From the NCBI GenBank assembly GCA_051892875.1, contig JBJFGR010000148.1:31940-95939 (forward strand): a stretch of DNA of 64,000 nt, given 5' to 3'. The stretch comes from JBJFGR01 sp051892875 (GTDB taxonomy: Bacteria; Pseudomonadota; Gammaproteobacteria; Enterobacterales; Succinivibrionaceae). The translations under genes were made by a program, and so were the position numbers. Position 1 is the first letter of the stretch; every line of letters begins with the position of its first letter. Below the pieces are notes generated by a model. The model was not told the origin of the DNA. It made no database searches and worked only from the letters and a program-made list of their open reading frames with translations. This document shows positions 42,676 to 52,450 of this stretch, one piece after another.

Positions 42676-43755
42676 CTAAGCTCCTGCTAATTCTTTACAT
42701 ATGTTTGCAACATCACTTGTGGCAGATATTCTAGCTAGTGTAACAGTTTTTTTGTTCATAAACTCTAATTTTTCTGGATTATTATACAAATCCATAATAA
42801 TATCAAATAATCTATCACTATCCAAAGAATTCTGAGGCAAACATATAGCAGCATTCTCATCAGCCAATACCCTGGCATTCTTTGTTTGATGATCATCAAC
42901 AGCCGTAGGTAAAGGAATAAATATAGCTGGAATTCCCGCCGTGCTAACTTCAGCAACTGTTAAGGCACCTGCTCGGCATATAATTAAATCAGTATTTGCA
43001 TATAAGTTAGCCATATCATAAATAAATTCAGATGTTACATAATTTCTCGTATTTAATTCTTTATATAATTTATTAACTTTTTCTAAATTTCCTTTGCCTG
43101 TTTGGTGAATAATTTTAATATCAGCGCCAACTTCTAAACATTTAGCAAAAGCTTGAGGAACAATATTATTTATAACCATAGCTCCTAAACTACCACCAAT
43201 AACAGCTATATTAAGAGTTCTATTTTTATAGCTCTTTATTGCTTTATCATGTATATCAATTACTTCTTGTCTTACAGGATTCCCTACATAAATAACGTTT
43301 TTGCCCTCAAAAGCTTTTGGGAAACCTAACAACACTTTTTTAGCAATTTTTGACAATAATTTATTTGTAACTCCTGGACAAGCATTCTGTTCATGCAACA
43401 CTACAGGAATACCCAGAAGCCAAGCCGCTACTCCACCAGGTCCTGAAGCATAGCCTCCCATACCTAAAACTACATCAGGCTTAAATTCCTTTATTATTTT
43501 TAGAGATTGTAATATTGCTTTTAATATTTTAAAAGGAGCACAAATTTTTCTTAAAATTCCGTTTCTTCTGATACCTTGAATATCGATAAATTTAATATTA
43601 AAACCATTTTTGGGAACCAAATTAGCTTCCATATGATCTTTAGTACCTAACCATAGTACTTCAAAAGAACTATTATTTACCAATTCTTTTGCTACTGCAA
43701 TTCCTGGAAAAACATGACCTCCAGTACCTCCAGCCATCACTAATATCTTCTTCAT
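42676..43755 (-). CDS. murG: lipid II synthase (GlcNAc transferase) MurG
   Basis: Transfers GlcNAc from UDP-GlcNAc to lipid I at the inner face of the membrane. The 359 residues begin with MAGGTGGHVFPGIAVAKEL, then GMGGYASGPGGVAAWLLGIPVVLHEQN, IGGSLGAMVIN and the donor-binding CRAGALTVAEVSTAGIPAIFIPLP and DDHQTKNA. It lies between ftsW (69 bases) and murC (1 base). Confidence 0.98.
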   Translation of the reverse strand: MKKILVMAGGTGGHVFPGIAVAKELVNNSSFEVLWLGTKDHMEANLVPKNGFNIKFIDIQGIRRNGILRKICAPFKILKAILQSLKIIKEFKPDVVLGMGGYASGPGGVAAWLLGIPVVLHEQNACPGVTNKLLSKIAKKVLLGFPKAFEGKNVIYVGNPVRQEVIDIHDKAIKSYKNRTLNIAVIGGSLGAMVINNIVPQAFAKCLEVGADIKIIHQTGKGNLEKVNKLYKELNTRNYVTSEFIYDMANLYANTDLIICRAGALTVAEVSTAGIPAIFIPLPTAVDDHQTKNARVLADENAAICLPQNSLDSDRLFDIIMDLYNNPEKLEFMNKKTVTLARISATSDVANICKELAGA

Positions 43756-43824
43756 AATATATAGACCATACTCTTTTTAAATTAATTTACATATTACTAA
43801 TTTTTATTAACATTATTGTTCAAA

Positions 43825-45087
43825 CTACTCTTTTTCAGAAACATTACTTGGTTCTACAACCTCTTTCTTTTGATTAGAAATTCTTTGCATTCTCTTATTA
43901 ACTTTTACCATTCTGCAATACGAATCTCTTCTTTCATAACTTATTCTAATTAAAATCGACACCGCAACCATCATTACAATAAGGCTTGAACCACCATAGC
44001 TTATAAAAGGTAATGTTAATCCCTTTGTTGGTAGCATCCCAAAGGATGCTCCAATATTTACGAATGTTTGTAAAAAAAACCATATACCTATACCTATTGC
44101 AATAAATCCTTGATTTATATTTTGGTTATACTTACTTGCAATACATTCTAACCCTAGAAATATACTGCGCATAATTAATAGTACTTCAAATAATAAAATA
44201 ACAAAAACTCCAGCCATTCCCATTTCTTCACCTAAAATGGCCAAAATAAAATCTGTATGTGGTTCTGGCAAGTAACTTTCTTTTATTATACTGTTACCAA
44301 GTCCCTGGCCAAAAATCCCTCCTCTACCATAAGCCATCAAAGACATTGTCAATTGGAACCCTTCATTAAATTGATATTTCCACGGATCCAAAAACGATAC
44401 CAATCGCCCTACACGATAAGGTTCAATAATTATTGCTAAAATTGCAAAACTTATTACAACACCTATACTGATAGTTATTTTTATAGTATTTGCACCTGCA
44501 AATACCAACAATATCCAAGTAATAGAAACTAAAACGAATATCGAACCAAAATCTTTTTGAAAAAATAATATTACTAAAAATAGAAACAAAAGAGCAAAAG
44601 GTTTTAAAAATGTCCACCAACCATTCATTTCTGCCTTATGTCTATGAATAAAACCTGCAATATAAATAATCCAAATTAATTTTAAAACTTCACTTGGTTG
44701 AAAATTGCAAAAACCCAACCCAATCCACCTCTTGGCACCATTAATCTCTCTACCAAATAATAAAGGCAATAAACATAAGACTAATAACCAAAAAATACCT
44801 TTACCTTTGCAAAATTCTTCTAAAGATTTTGTAGATATTTTTATACTAAAAAAAGATATGACTATTCCCAATAAAACATAAAAAAATTGTCTAATAACAA
44901 AATGATATGAATTTCCAAACTTTAATTGAGATACAGAAATGGAAGAACTAAAAACAATAACTATACCTATTGTTAATAATAAACTAACAATTATTATAAA
45001 AAAACGATCATACAAAACAAGAGAAGAAGTACCTTCTTGATACTTCTTATCTTCATTTCCTAAAAATATTGTAAAAGGATTTATCAT
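43825..45087 (-). CDS. ftsW: septal SEDS glycosyltransferase FtsW
   Basis: Polytopic SEDS protein that polymerises lipid II at the septum with FtsI. The 420 residues hold about ten membrane segments; NGAKRWIGLGFCNFQPSEVLKL, DFGSIFV, the PEPHTDFILAILGEEMGMAGV loop and the C-terminal FGMLPTKGLTLPFISYGGSSL are characteristic. Its start codon overlaps the murD stop by 4 bases. RodA is excluded by context. Confidence 0.96.
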   Translation of the reverse strand: MINPFTIFLGNEDKKYQEGTSSLVLYDRFFIIIVSLLLTIGIVIVFSSSISVSQLKFGNSYHFVIRQFFYVLLGIVISFFSIKISTKSLEEFCKGKGIFWLLVLCLLPLLFGREINGAKRWIGLGFCNFQPSEVLKLIWIIYIAGFIHRHKAEMNGWWTFLKPFALLFLFLVILFFQKDFGSIFVLVSITWILLVFAGANTIKITISIGVVISFAILAIIIEPYRVGRLVSFLDPWKYQFNEGFQLTMSLMAYGRGGIFGQGLGNSIIKESYLPEPHTDFILAILGEEMGMAGVFVILLFEVLLIMRSIFLGLECIASKYNQNINQGFIAIGIGIWFFLQTFVNIGASFGMLPTKGLTLPFISYGGSSLIVMMVAVSILIRISYERRDSYCRMVKVNKRMQRISNQKKEVVEPSNVSEKE

Positions 45088-46379
45088 AACGCTAATACCA
45101 TTTTAGCGAACAATTCTCCGCGTTCTTCAAAATTTTTAAATTGATCTAAACTCGCACACGCTGGAGCTAATAAAACGATATCTCCTTTTTTAGCTACTTG
45201 ATAGGACATTTTTATAGCTTCTTCCATATCTTTTACCAACACAGCTTCTGGACCTAATTTTGATAGCATTTCACCATCTTTACCAAAACAGTACATAATC
45301 CCTATTTCTTTACCTAGCATTTCTTGAATAGGTGCAAAATTTTGCCCCTTCCCTAAACCACCAGCTAAAAGAATAATCTTGCCTTTTACACTTTCTTTTA
45401 AACCAAAAACTGCTGCTAGTGTAGAACCCACATTTGTTGCTTTTGAATCATTATAATATTTAACGCCATTTAGCTCTCTAACTAACTGACAACGATGCGG
45501 TAAACCTATAAAAGTTTTTAATACTTCAACTTGAGCTTTTCTAGATATGCCTACAGTATCTGCTAATGCTATTGCTGCTAATGCATTCATTTCATTATGA
45601 GATCCTTTTATAAGCATATCATCTATATTAATTATTGGTTCGCCATTATATGATAAAAATCTTTGACCATTCAAAACAATCCTACCGTATTCTTTTGAAT
45701 CTAATCCAAAACTCCCTTTGTAAACTTTGTCATTAGGATATGTTTTTTTATCATCTCTATTAACAATAATATTTTTTGCGTTGATAAATATTCTTTGTTT
45801 AGCAGCTAAATATAAATCCATTGACGATTGATAACGATCTAAATGATCTTCACTTAAATTTAAAATTGTAGCACCTTGTAATACTAAACTTTTTGTTGTT
45901 TCTAGTTCAAAACTTGATAATTCAAGAACATATATCTCATTATCATCATTCAAAACATCAAGAGCTGGAATTCCAATATTTCCACCAACTCCACATTTTT
46001 TCCCATCAGCTTTTGCCATTAATCCAACAAGAGTGGTCACGGTACTTTTTCCATTAGAACCTGTAATACCAACTACTTTACCCTTGGCATATCGAGCAAA
46101 CAATTCAATATCACCAATAATTTCAATACCATTTTCTAAAGCTTCTTTTAAAAATGGTGTTGATAAAGCAATACCTGGGGAAACAACTAAAGTCTTATAA
46201 TTTTGTATTTCTTCAAAAGTTATATCTCCAGATTTAAAAATTAAATTATTAGGTAATGATGAAGGTAATTGCATCCCTTTTCTTGTATCAAAAATATCTA
46301 GAGTATAACCTTTCTTTAATAAAAATTTTATTGTTGATATACCACTTTTCCCCAACCCAATAACAGCAAAGTCTTTCAT
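45084..46379 (-). CDS. murD: UDP-N-acetylmuramoylalanine--D-glutamate ligase MurD
   Basis: Adds D-glutamate to the stem peptide. The ATG at 46379 gives 431 residues starting MKDFAVIGLGKSGIST; an open frame runs 32 codons further upstream but lies within mraY and does not match the family. ATP loop GITGSNGKSTVTTLVG, LELSSFELE, LNLSEDHLDRY and the YNDSKATNVGST block are present. It starts 8 bases after mraY and overlaps ftsW by 4. Confidence 0.98.
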   Translation of the reverse strand: MKDFAVIGLGKSGISTIKFLLKKGYTLDIFDTRKGMQLPSSLPNNLIFKSGDITFEEIQNYKTLVVSPGIALSTPFLKEALENGIEIIGDIELFARYAKGKVVGITGSNGKSTVTTLVGLMAKADGKKCGVGGNIGIPALDVLNDDNEIYVLELSSFELETTKSLVLQGATILNLSEDHLDRYQSSMDLYLAAKQRIFINAKNIIVNRDDKKTYPNDKVYKGSFGLDSKEYGRIVLNGQRFLSYNGEPIINIDDMLIKGSHNEMNALAAIALADTVGISRKAQVEVLKTFIGLPHRCQLVRELNGVKYYNDSKATNVGSTLAAVFGLKESVKGKIILLAGGLGKGQNFAPIQEMLGKEIGIMYCFGKDGEMLSKLGPEAVLVKDMEEAIKMSYQVAKKGDIVLLAPACASLDQFKNFEERGELFAKMVLAL

Positions 46380-46387
46380 TTTAACCT

Positions 46388-47467
46388 CTAGCGAATCATT
46401 ACTAACATTAATCCTAATAATACTAAAACAACTGTTATAATCCAAAAACGCACAACAACTGTAGGTTCTGGCCATCCACTTTTTTCAAAATGATGGTGAA
46501 TTGGAGCCATTTTAAAAATTCTTTTCTTTCTTAATTTGTATGAACCAACTTGTAAAATAACACTTATTGTTTCTATAACAAATATACCACCCATTATAAA
46601 TAATAATATCTCTTGACGAACTATTATTGCTATTATCCCTAAAAGAGCACCTAAAGCTAAAGACCCTACATCACCCATAAATAATTTTGCAGGATAGGCA
46701 TTAAACCATAAAAACCCTAGTCCTGCTCCGACAACACTACCACAAACAACACAAGCTTCCAAGGCATGAGGAACATTTGGCAAACTCAAGGCTTGTGAGA
46801 AAGTAATATCACTTGTTAAAAAGCCTACTATACCCAAACCTGCTGCAACTAATATAGTACATACAATAGCTAAACCATCTAATCCATCTGTTAAATTAAC
46901 AGCATTGGAAGACCCAACAATTACAAAGTAAACAAAGATGATAAAAAACCAACTTAAATTTGGCATAAAATCACTTATTAAAGGAAAAACAAGTACCGTT
47001 TCATTAGGAGATTTTGCCAAATAAAACAATCCAGCCCCTACAATTAAAGCACATACTGATTGCCAAAAATACTTCCATCTAGCAATTAATCCATCAGCAT
47101 TTTTTCTAACAACTTTTAAATAGTCATCAATAAAACCAATAATTGCATGAGAAACCACTGTGAATAAAATAATCCACACATAAGGATTATCTAATTTGCA
47201 CCATAGCAATATGTTTAACACAATCACACCTATAATCATTATTCCACCCATAGTAGGAGTACCTCTCTTACTAAAGTGTGACTCTGGACCGTCATTACGA
47301 ACTACTTGGCCAAAATGCAGTATTTGAAGCTTTCTTATTAACCATGGTCCAATAATACATGATAAAACCAAAGACGTTACCAACGCACCTACAACTCTTC
47401 CAAACAGCGCACTTGTTGCATATAAAGAAAAATCTATTGATAATAATCTTGCTATAATTTCTAACAT
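46388..47467 (-). CDS. mraY: phospho-MurNAc-pentapeptide translocase MraY
   Basis: Inner-membrane enzyme forming lipid I from UDP-MurNAc-pentapeptide and undecaprenyl phosphate. The 359 residues have about ten membrane segments and the catalytic aspartates in IGFIDDYLKV and NAVNLTDGLDGLA, the MGDVGSLALG motif and the cytoplasmic APIHHHFEKSGW. E. coli MraY has 360 residues. The start overlaps murF by 7 bases. Confidence 0.98.
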   Translation of the reverse strand: MLEIIARLLSIDFSLYATSALFGRVVGALVTSLVLSCIIGPWLIRKLQILHFGQVVRNDGPESHFSKRGTPTMGGIMIIGVIVLNILLWCKLDNPYVWIILFTVVSHAIIGFIDDYLKVVRKNADGLIARWKYFWQSVCALIVGAGLFYLAKSPNETVLVFPLISDFMPNLSWFFIIFVYFVIVGSSNAVNLTDGLDGLAIVCTILVAAGLGIVGFLTSDITFSQALSLPNVPHALEACVVCGSVVGAGLGFLWFNAYPAKLFMGDVGSLALGALLGIIAIIVRQEILLFIMGGIFVIETISVILQVGSYKLRKKRIFKMAPIHHHFEKSGWPEPTVVVRFWIITVVLVLLGLMLVMIR

Positions 47468-48822
47468 AATATATCCTCATATTTTTGAATATATTCCACA
47501 ACTTCATGCATCTTCATACTATGAGATCCTTTTGCAATAATGCTTAATAATTTTTCTGTTTTTAATAAAGTATCTAAATACTTATATAAATCATCTTTGT
47601 TTTCAAAATGAGTTCCACCAAATTCTTCTGAAGTATATTTAGCAAGTTTACCAACTGTTAATAACTCGTCAATTTTACCTTTTGCGAACTTACCAATTTC
47701 TCTATGAAGTTCAATTGAATTTTCACCTAATTCCCCCATATCACCAAAAATAAATATTCTTTTATGAGGAAATAATGATAATGTATCAATAGAAGATTTT
47801 ACAGCATTTACTGAAGCATTGTATGCGTCATCAATTAATGTAATTTTTCCGAATTTCTCAACAAATAATCTTCCTTTGGTAGGAGTTAGTGTAGATAACC
47901 CCTTTGTAATATTTTCCATTTTTGCACCAACTTTACTACTTAATAAAGCAGCTGCTAAAGAATTAGAAACATTATGATATCCAGGTATATTCAAATTTAT
48001 TACACTAGATTCTTTAGCTAAATTGAGAACAAATGAAAAACAACCTTCTTCTAATCGTTTTATATCTGTCGCATAGCAATCCGCTGTATTTTTTATACTA
48101 AAACTAGAAAGAGCATATTTTCCATAATCATTAACCCAATTGGAGTAAAATTCATTATCCATATTAACTATGCCTTTTCCATTGTTAGAAAAAACATAAT
48201 CCAAAATTTCACTTTTTGCTTTATACACCCCATTCAAACTACCAAAACCTTCTAAATGCGCACTTCCCACATTGTTAATAACTACAGCTTCTGGTCGAAC
48301 TAAATTAACACTATATTCAATTTCATGAGGATGATTTGCCCCCATTTCTACTACAGCATACTCTGTATCTTCATTTATTTGCAATAAAGTTAAAGGAACA
48401 CCTATAGCATTATTAAAATTACCTTGTGTATATATAATATTTCCCATGGTTTTTAAAATTGATGCTGTCATTTCTTTAACAGATGTTTTTCCACAAGTTC
48501 CCGTAATACCCACTATTCTCGCTTTGCTTTTTGTTCTATTTAATAAGCCTATCAATCCTAAAGCTTTTAGCGTGTCATCTACAATTATTTGGGGAATTTC
48601 TACATCAAATTTACGATTAACTACTATAGCCTTACATCCTTTATCTACAACTTGATTAATATAATCATGAGCGTCGAATTTTTCCCCTTTTAATGCCACA
48701 AATAAAGAATCACAAACATTTTTTCTTGAATCTGTTTCCAATTTATCAATTATTATATTTTCATTACCTATAAGTTGACCACCAGTGATTTCTTTTATTT
48801 CACTTAATTTTAAAGCTATCAT
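47461..48822 (-). CDS. murF: UDP-MurNAc-tripeptide--D-alanyl-D-alanine ligase MurF
   Basis: Adds D-Ala-D-Ala to complete the pentapeptide. The 453 residues carry the ATP loop GITGTCGKTSVKEM, VVEMGANHPHEIEYSVNLVRPEAVVINNVGSAHLEGFGS and the C-terminal LIDDAYNASVNAVKSSIDTL and FIFGDMGELGE. It overlaps murE by 4 bases and mraY by 7, so the run is translationally coupled. The D-Ala-D-Ala supplier ddl is not in the cluster. Confidence 0.97.
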   Translation of the reverse strand: MIALKLSEIKEITGGQLIGNENIIIDKLETDSRKNVCDSLFVALKGEKFDAHDYINQVVDKGCKAIVVNRKFDVEIPQIIVDDTLKALGLIGLLNRTKSKARIVGITGTCGKTSVKEMTASILKTMGNIIYTQGNFNNAIGVPLTLLQINEDTEYAVVEMGANHPHEIEYSVNLVRPEAVVINNVGSAHLEGFGSLNGVYKAKSEILDYVFSNNGKGIVNMDNEFYSNWVNDYGKYALSSFSIKNTADCYATDIKRLEEGCFSFVLNLAKESSVINLNIPGYHNVSNSLAAALLSSKVGAKMENITKGLSTLTPTKGRLFVEKFGKITLIDDAYNASVNAVKSSIDTLSLFPHKRIFIFGDMGELGENSIELHREIGKFAKGKIDELLTVGKLAKYTSEEFGGTHFENKDDLYKYLDTLLKTEKLLSIIAKGSHSMKMHEVVEYIQKYEDILC

Positions 48823-50291
48823 TTTAAACCTTCACTTACTAAATTCCTTGCAATATCTCTATCGCTGAAATAATGTTTTTCTTTCCCTATTATCTGATAG
48901 TCCTCATGACCTTTTCCTGCTATTAGTATTACATCATTTGTACTTGCCATTTTATAAGCTTCTTCTATAGCAGTCTTTCTATCAAAAATCACTTTATAAT
49001 TATTTTTTTCAACCACACCTTTTAACATCATATCCATAATTACTTTAGGATCTTCTGTTCTAGGGTTATCATTAGTAAAAATCACAAAATCCGATCTTTC
49101 ACAAGCTATCTGTGCCATTATAGGTCTTTTACCGACATCTCTATCTCCACCACATCCACATACACATAGTACTCTACCATAATTATGTAAAAACAAAGAA
49201 TCTAAAGCCTTTGCTAAACCATCAGGTGTATGTGCATAATCAACAATTAGTAAAGGAGAATCATCACTCTTAAAACATTCCATTCTACCTGATACTGCTT
49301 TTAATAAATGAGCGACTTCCGCTAATTTCTGTAATGAAAAACCTTCCAATAACAAAAGTCCTATTGCACACATTACATTTTCAACATTAAATTTTCCAAT
49401 TAAAGGTATCTCAAAATGTTCTTTTCCATATAATCCATCAACATCAAAAGCGATCCCTTTTTGTTTAAATTGAATATTTTTTGCATATATAGCTCTTGGT
49501 AAATCTATTTTATTTGTACTATATACTAAAGCTTTCGGGAGTAATTTAAAATATTCTTTTCCTACAGAATCATCTATATTGATAACGCAATTTTTTGGAT
49601 CAACTTTTTTAAGTAATTCAAACTTTGTATTTGCATAATTTTCCATTGATTTATGAAAATCTAAATGATCTCTACTTAAATTCGTAAAACCTACTTTAGA
49701 GAATTTTAATTCAGAAATTCTTCCCAATGCTATCCCATGAGAAGATACCTCCATGGCTACACTTTCAGCACCTTGAGATAAAAAATTATTAATATTTTTC
49801 TCTAAATATAAAGAATCAAGTGTTGTATTTGAAGTACTCTCTAAATTAGGATAAAACCCATTCCCCAAAGTACCCATCAAAGCAGTCTTTCTACCTAATA
49901 AAGAAGCCCACTCGGCAATTAAATGCGTTACCGTACTCTTGCCATTTGTTCCTGTTACTCCTATTAATTGCAATTTATTAGATGGACAATCAAAAAACCT
50001 ACTTGCTATTATTGCTTGTTTTTGCTTTAATTTAGCACACGCAATACAAGGAACATTTTCCATAACCTGGGGAACAAAAACATCATTGCATTCTTCATAT
50101 ACGATAGCAACAGCTCCTAAACTAACAACTTTTTCAATATCCTTTCTAGCGTCATAATTTAAACCTTTCAGAGCTATAAATAAGGTTTTAGGCTTAATAT
50201 CTCTACTGTTAGAGCTTAAATATTCTACTTGTACTTTAGGTAAATCAATATTCAAAAAACCTAGCAAATAATCCAAAGTAATCATATTCAT
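48819..50291 (-). CDS. murE: UDP-MurNAc-L-Ala-D-Glu--meso-diaminopimelate ligase MurE
   Basis: Adds the third residue of the stem peptide. The 490 residues show the ATP loop GVTGTNGKSTVTHLIA, FTNLSRDHLDFHKSMENYA, VDYAHTPDGLAKAL, CGCGGDRDVGKRPIM and the specificity motif DNPRTEDP. DNPR marks meso-diaminopimelate rather than lysine as substrate, as expected in Gram-negatives. It lies between ftsI (15 bases) and murF (4-base overlap). Confidence 0.98.
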   Translation of the reverse strand: MNMITLDYLLGFLNIDLPKVQVEYLSSNSRDIKPKTLFIALKGLNYDARKDIEKVVSLGAVAIVYEECNDVFVPQVMENVPCIACAKLKQKQAIIASRFFDCPSNKLQLIGVTGTNGKSTVTHLIAEWASLLGRKTALMGTLGNGFYPNLESTSNTTLDSLYLEKNINNFLSQGAESVAMEVSSHGIALGRISELKFSKVGFTNLSRDHLDFHKSMENYANTKFELLKKVDPKNCVINIDDSVGKEYFKLLPKALVYSTNKIDLPRAIYAKNIQFKQKGIAFDVDGLYGKEHFEIPLIGKFNVENVMCAIGLLLLEGFSLQKLAEVAHLLKAVSGRMECFKSDDSPLLIVDYAHTPDGLAKALDSLFLHNYGRVLCVCGCGGDRDVGKRPIMAQIACERSDFVIFTNDNPRTEDPKVIMDMMLKGVVEKNNYKVIFDRKTAIEEAYKMASTNDVILIAGKGHEDYQIIGKEKHYFSDRDIARNLVSEGLK

Positions 50292-50306
50292 TAATCTTCT
50301 TTATAA

Positions 50307-52097
50307 TTAGTGTTTGTTTTTCATTCTCAAATATATTTCTTTTTTCTTTTGTTCTATGGTCTTTAACGTACCATCAGAATTCAAATCATCTGGAGCAACA
50401 TTATATAACTGCAATGCTCTATCCATAACTTTTGAAAAAACTGGTCCAGCTACTACACCTCCATAATACTTACCTGCATGAGGTTCATTAATAATAACTA
50501 CCAAAACAAATCTCGGATCACTCATAGGAGCCATACCAGCAAAAGCACCTACATAGTCATTTCCATATCCTCCAGCTATAGCAACTTTTGCTGTACCAGT
50601 TTTTCCACCAACTCTATATCCAGTAATCATAGCTTGACCACCAGTTCCACCGTCTTCAACAACCGCTTCGAGGGCTTTTAAAACATTTTTAACATCATTT
50701 TCTGGAGCAACTCGCTTACCTTTAGGAATCTCATTAATATCAACTTTTTCTAAAGACAAAGGGATTTTTAAACCTTTATTTGCCAATATTGTATATGCTT
50801 GAGCTATCTGTAATGGGGTTACCATCAAACCGTAACCAAAACCCAATGTAGCTTTTTCTATATCACTCCATTTGTTTCGAGACTTTGGCAATCTTCCTGG
50901 ATTTTCGCCAATAAAATGAACATCTGTACTCTGTCCATATCCAAAAGATGAAAGAGTATCTAGTAAATCTCTTGGCGTCATTCTTAATGCAATTCTTGCC
51001 ATACCTGTATTTGAAGAATACTTCAAAATATCAAACAAATCACCACTAGCCATATAATGACTATCCGATATTATTTTTCTTCTTACAATAAACGGTTTCG
51101 TATCAAATACTTCTCGCCAATTTGTAATCTTTCTATTTAATGCACCTATTGCTATTAATGGTTTAGTCGTTGAACCTGGTTCATATGTATCTGTAACACA
51201 TCTATTTCTTGCTTTAAATGATTGATAAGCACTTCTGTTATTAGGATTATATGAAGGAGTATTAACCATAGATAAAATTTCACCAGTTTTTACATCAATC
51301 AAAACTAAAGAACCCGAAGTAGCTTGATTTATATCTGTTGCATATTTTAAAGCTTTATAAGCATAATCTTGCAATCTTTGGTCTATGCTTAATACTATAT
51401 CATTAGCTCTCTTTCCTTCCTGAATAACACCTAAATTTTCAATAACATTCCCAAATCTATCTTTTCTTTGTTTTCTTTTTTCGGGGGATGATAATAAAAA
51501 ATTGTTATACTGTTTTTCAATACCTTCTATACCATTACCATCTATATTGGTTAATCCAATAATATGAGCATTAACTTCTGCTGTTGGATAAAACCTTCTT
51601 AAATCTTGGGTAAAATAAATTCCTGATAACTTTAAAGATTTTACTTTATCAACAACATTTTCTGATACTTGTCGGGCTATATACACACTTCTCTTTTTAG
51701 GATTATTTAACTTTGATTTTAATGCAAAATACTCCATATCGACATACTTTGCTAACAACCGCAGTGCATCATCCCTTTCATAATTTCCTGAATTATGTAA
51801 TTCCTTACAATCTACATATATCCCTGATACAGGGACACTTATTGCTAACTCTTGACCATTTCTATCGTAAATAATACCTCTATCTAAAAAACCAGATACT
51901 GTTCTTTGTATTCTGTCATTACCTTTAGAAATCAAATTATCCGCATCTACTATCATAATCCACAATATGCGAGATATTAGACATATTAACAACAAAAAAA
52001 AGCAAACCCAAAAGATATATACTCTTGCATTAGTTATGGAAAAAGAACCTTTTAATTTTTCTTTTTTTATATTTTTTCTAATCCAATATAAAAACAT
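50307..52097 (-). CDS. ftsI: septal transpeptidase FtsI (PBP3)
   Basis: Class B penicillin-binding protein that crosslinks septal murein with FtsW. The 596 residues have a short cytoplasmic N-terminus, one membrane anchor (about 28-50), a pedestal domain containing the FLDRGIIYDRNGQELA motif, and a transpeptidase domain with the catalytic S309-x-x-K312 (EPGSTTKP), SSNTG and KTGTAK. E. coli FtsI has 588 residues with S307. Its start overlaps ftsL by one base. Confidence 0.97.
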   Translation of the reverse strand: MFLYWIRKNIKKEKLKGSFSITNARVYIFWVCFFLLLICLISRILWIMIVDADNLISKGNDRIQRTVSGFLDRGIIYDRNGQELAISVPVSGIYVDCKELHNSGNYERDDALRLLAKYVDMEYFALKSKLNNPKKRSVYIARQVSENVVDKVKSLKLSGIYFTQDLRRFYPTAEVNAHIIGLTNIDGNGIEGIEKQYNNFLLSSPEKRKQRKDRFGNVIENLGVIQEGKRANDIVLSIDQRLQDYAYKALKYATDINQATSGSLVLIDVKTGEILSMVNTPSYNPNNRSAYQSFKARNRCVTDTYEPGSTTKPLIAIGALNRKITNWREVFDTKPFIVRRKIISDSHYMASGDLFDILKYSSNTGMARIALRMTPRDLLDTLSSFGYGQSTDVHFIGENPGRLPKSRNKWSDIEKATLGFGYGLMVTPLQIAQAYTILANKGLKIPLSLEKVDINEIPKGKRVAPENDVKNVLKALEAVVEDGGTGGQAMITGYRVGGKTGTAKVAIAGGYGNDYVGAFAGMAPMSDPRFVLVVIINEPHAGKYYGGVVAGPVFSKVMDRALQLYNVAPDDLNSDGTLKTIEQKKKEIYLRMKNKH

Positions 52098-52450
52098 TAT
52101 GCATCATCCATTTTCTTTATAATAATTATCTTTTCTTTTGTTTTTTTTGGAATATCCATATTCAATTTTTCTTTTGCATAATTTTCTATTCTTGAATTTT
52201 CTGAAAAAGTCTGTTGTTCTAATCTTAGATGTTGATACTCCATATTAAGTTCATCTTGTTTTGATAGTTCTTTTTCTAAAAGAGTTACTGTTTTTCTAGT
52301 CACATTAACCTGATAAACTAAGGCACATGAAACAAGAATAATAAAAAAAAGCAAAATAAAAAATACAGTATATTTATGAAAATCTTTACTTATTATTTTT
52401 AATAAACTTATTTTTTTAGAATTAGATCTTGAACCATTAACAATTGCCAT
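52097..52450 (-). CDS. ftsL: cell-division protein FtsL
   Basis: Small bitopic protein that forms the FtsQLB complex and activates FtsWI. The 117 residues have a basic cytoplasmic N-terminus, one membrane helix (about 28-51) and a periplasmic coiled coil (about 55-95) ending in NYAKEKLNMDIP. Sequence is poorly conserved in this family, so the call rests on topology, length and position between rsmH (14-base overlap) and ftsI. Confidence 0.9.
   Translation of the reverse strand: MAIVNGSRSNSKKISLLKIISKDFHKYTVFFILLFFIILVSCALVYQVNVTRKTVTLLEKELSKQDELNMEYQHLRLEQQTFSENSRIENYAKEKLNMDIPKKTKEKIIIIKKMDDA

Noticed and set aside
46380..46475. N-terminal extension of murD
   Set aside because: The extra 32 codons lie inside mraY and do not match MurD; the ATG at 46379 starts the conserved dinucleotide-fold motif.
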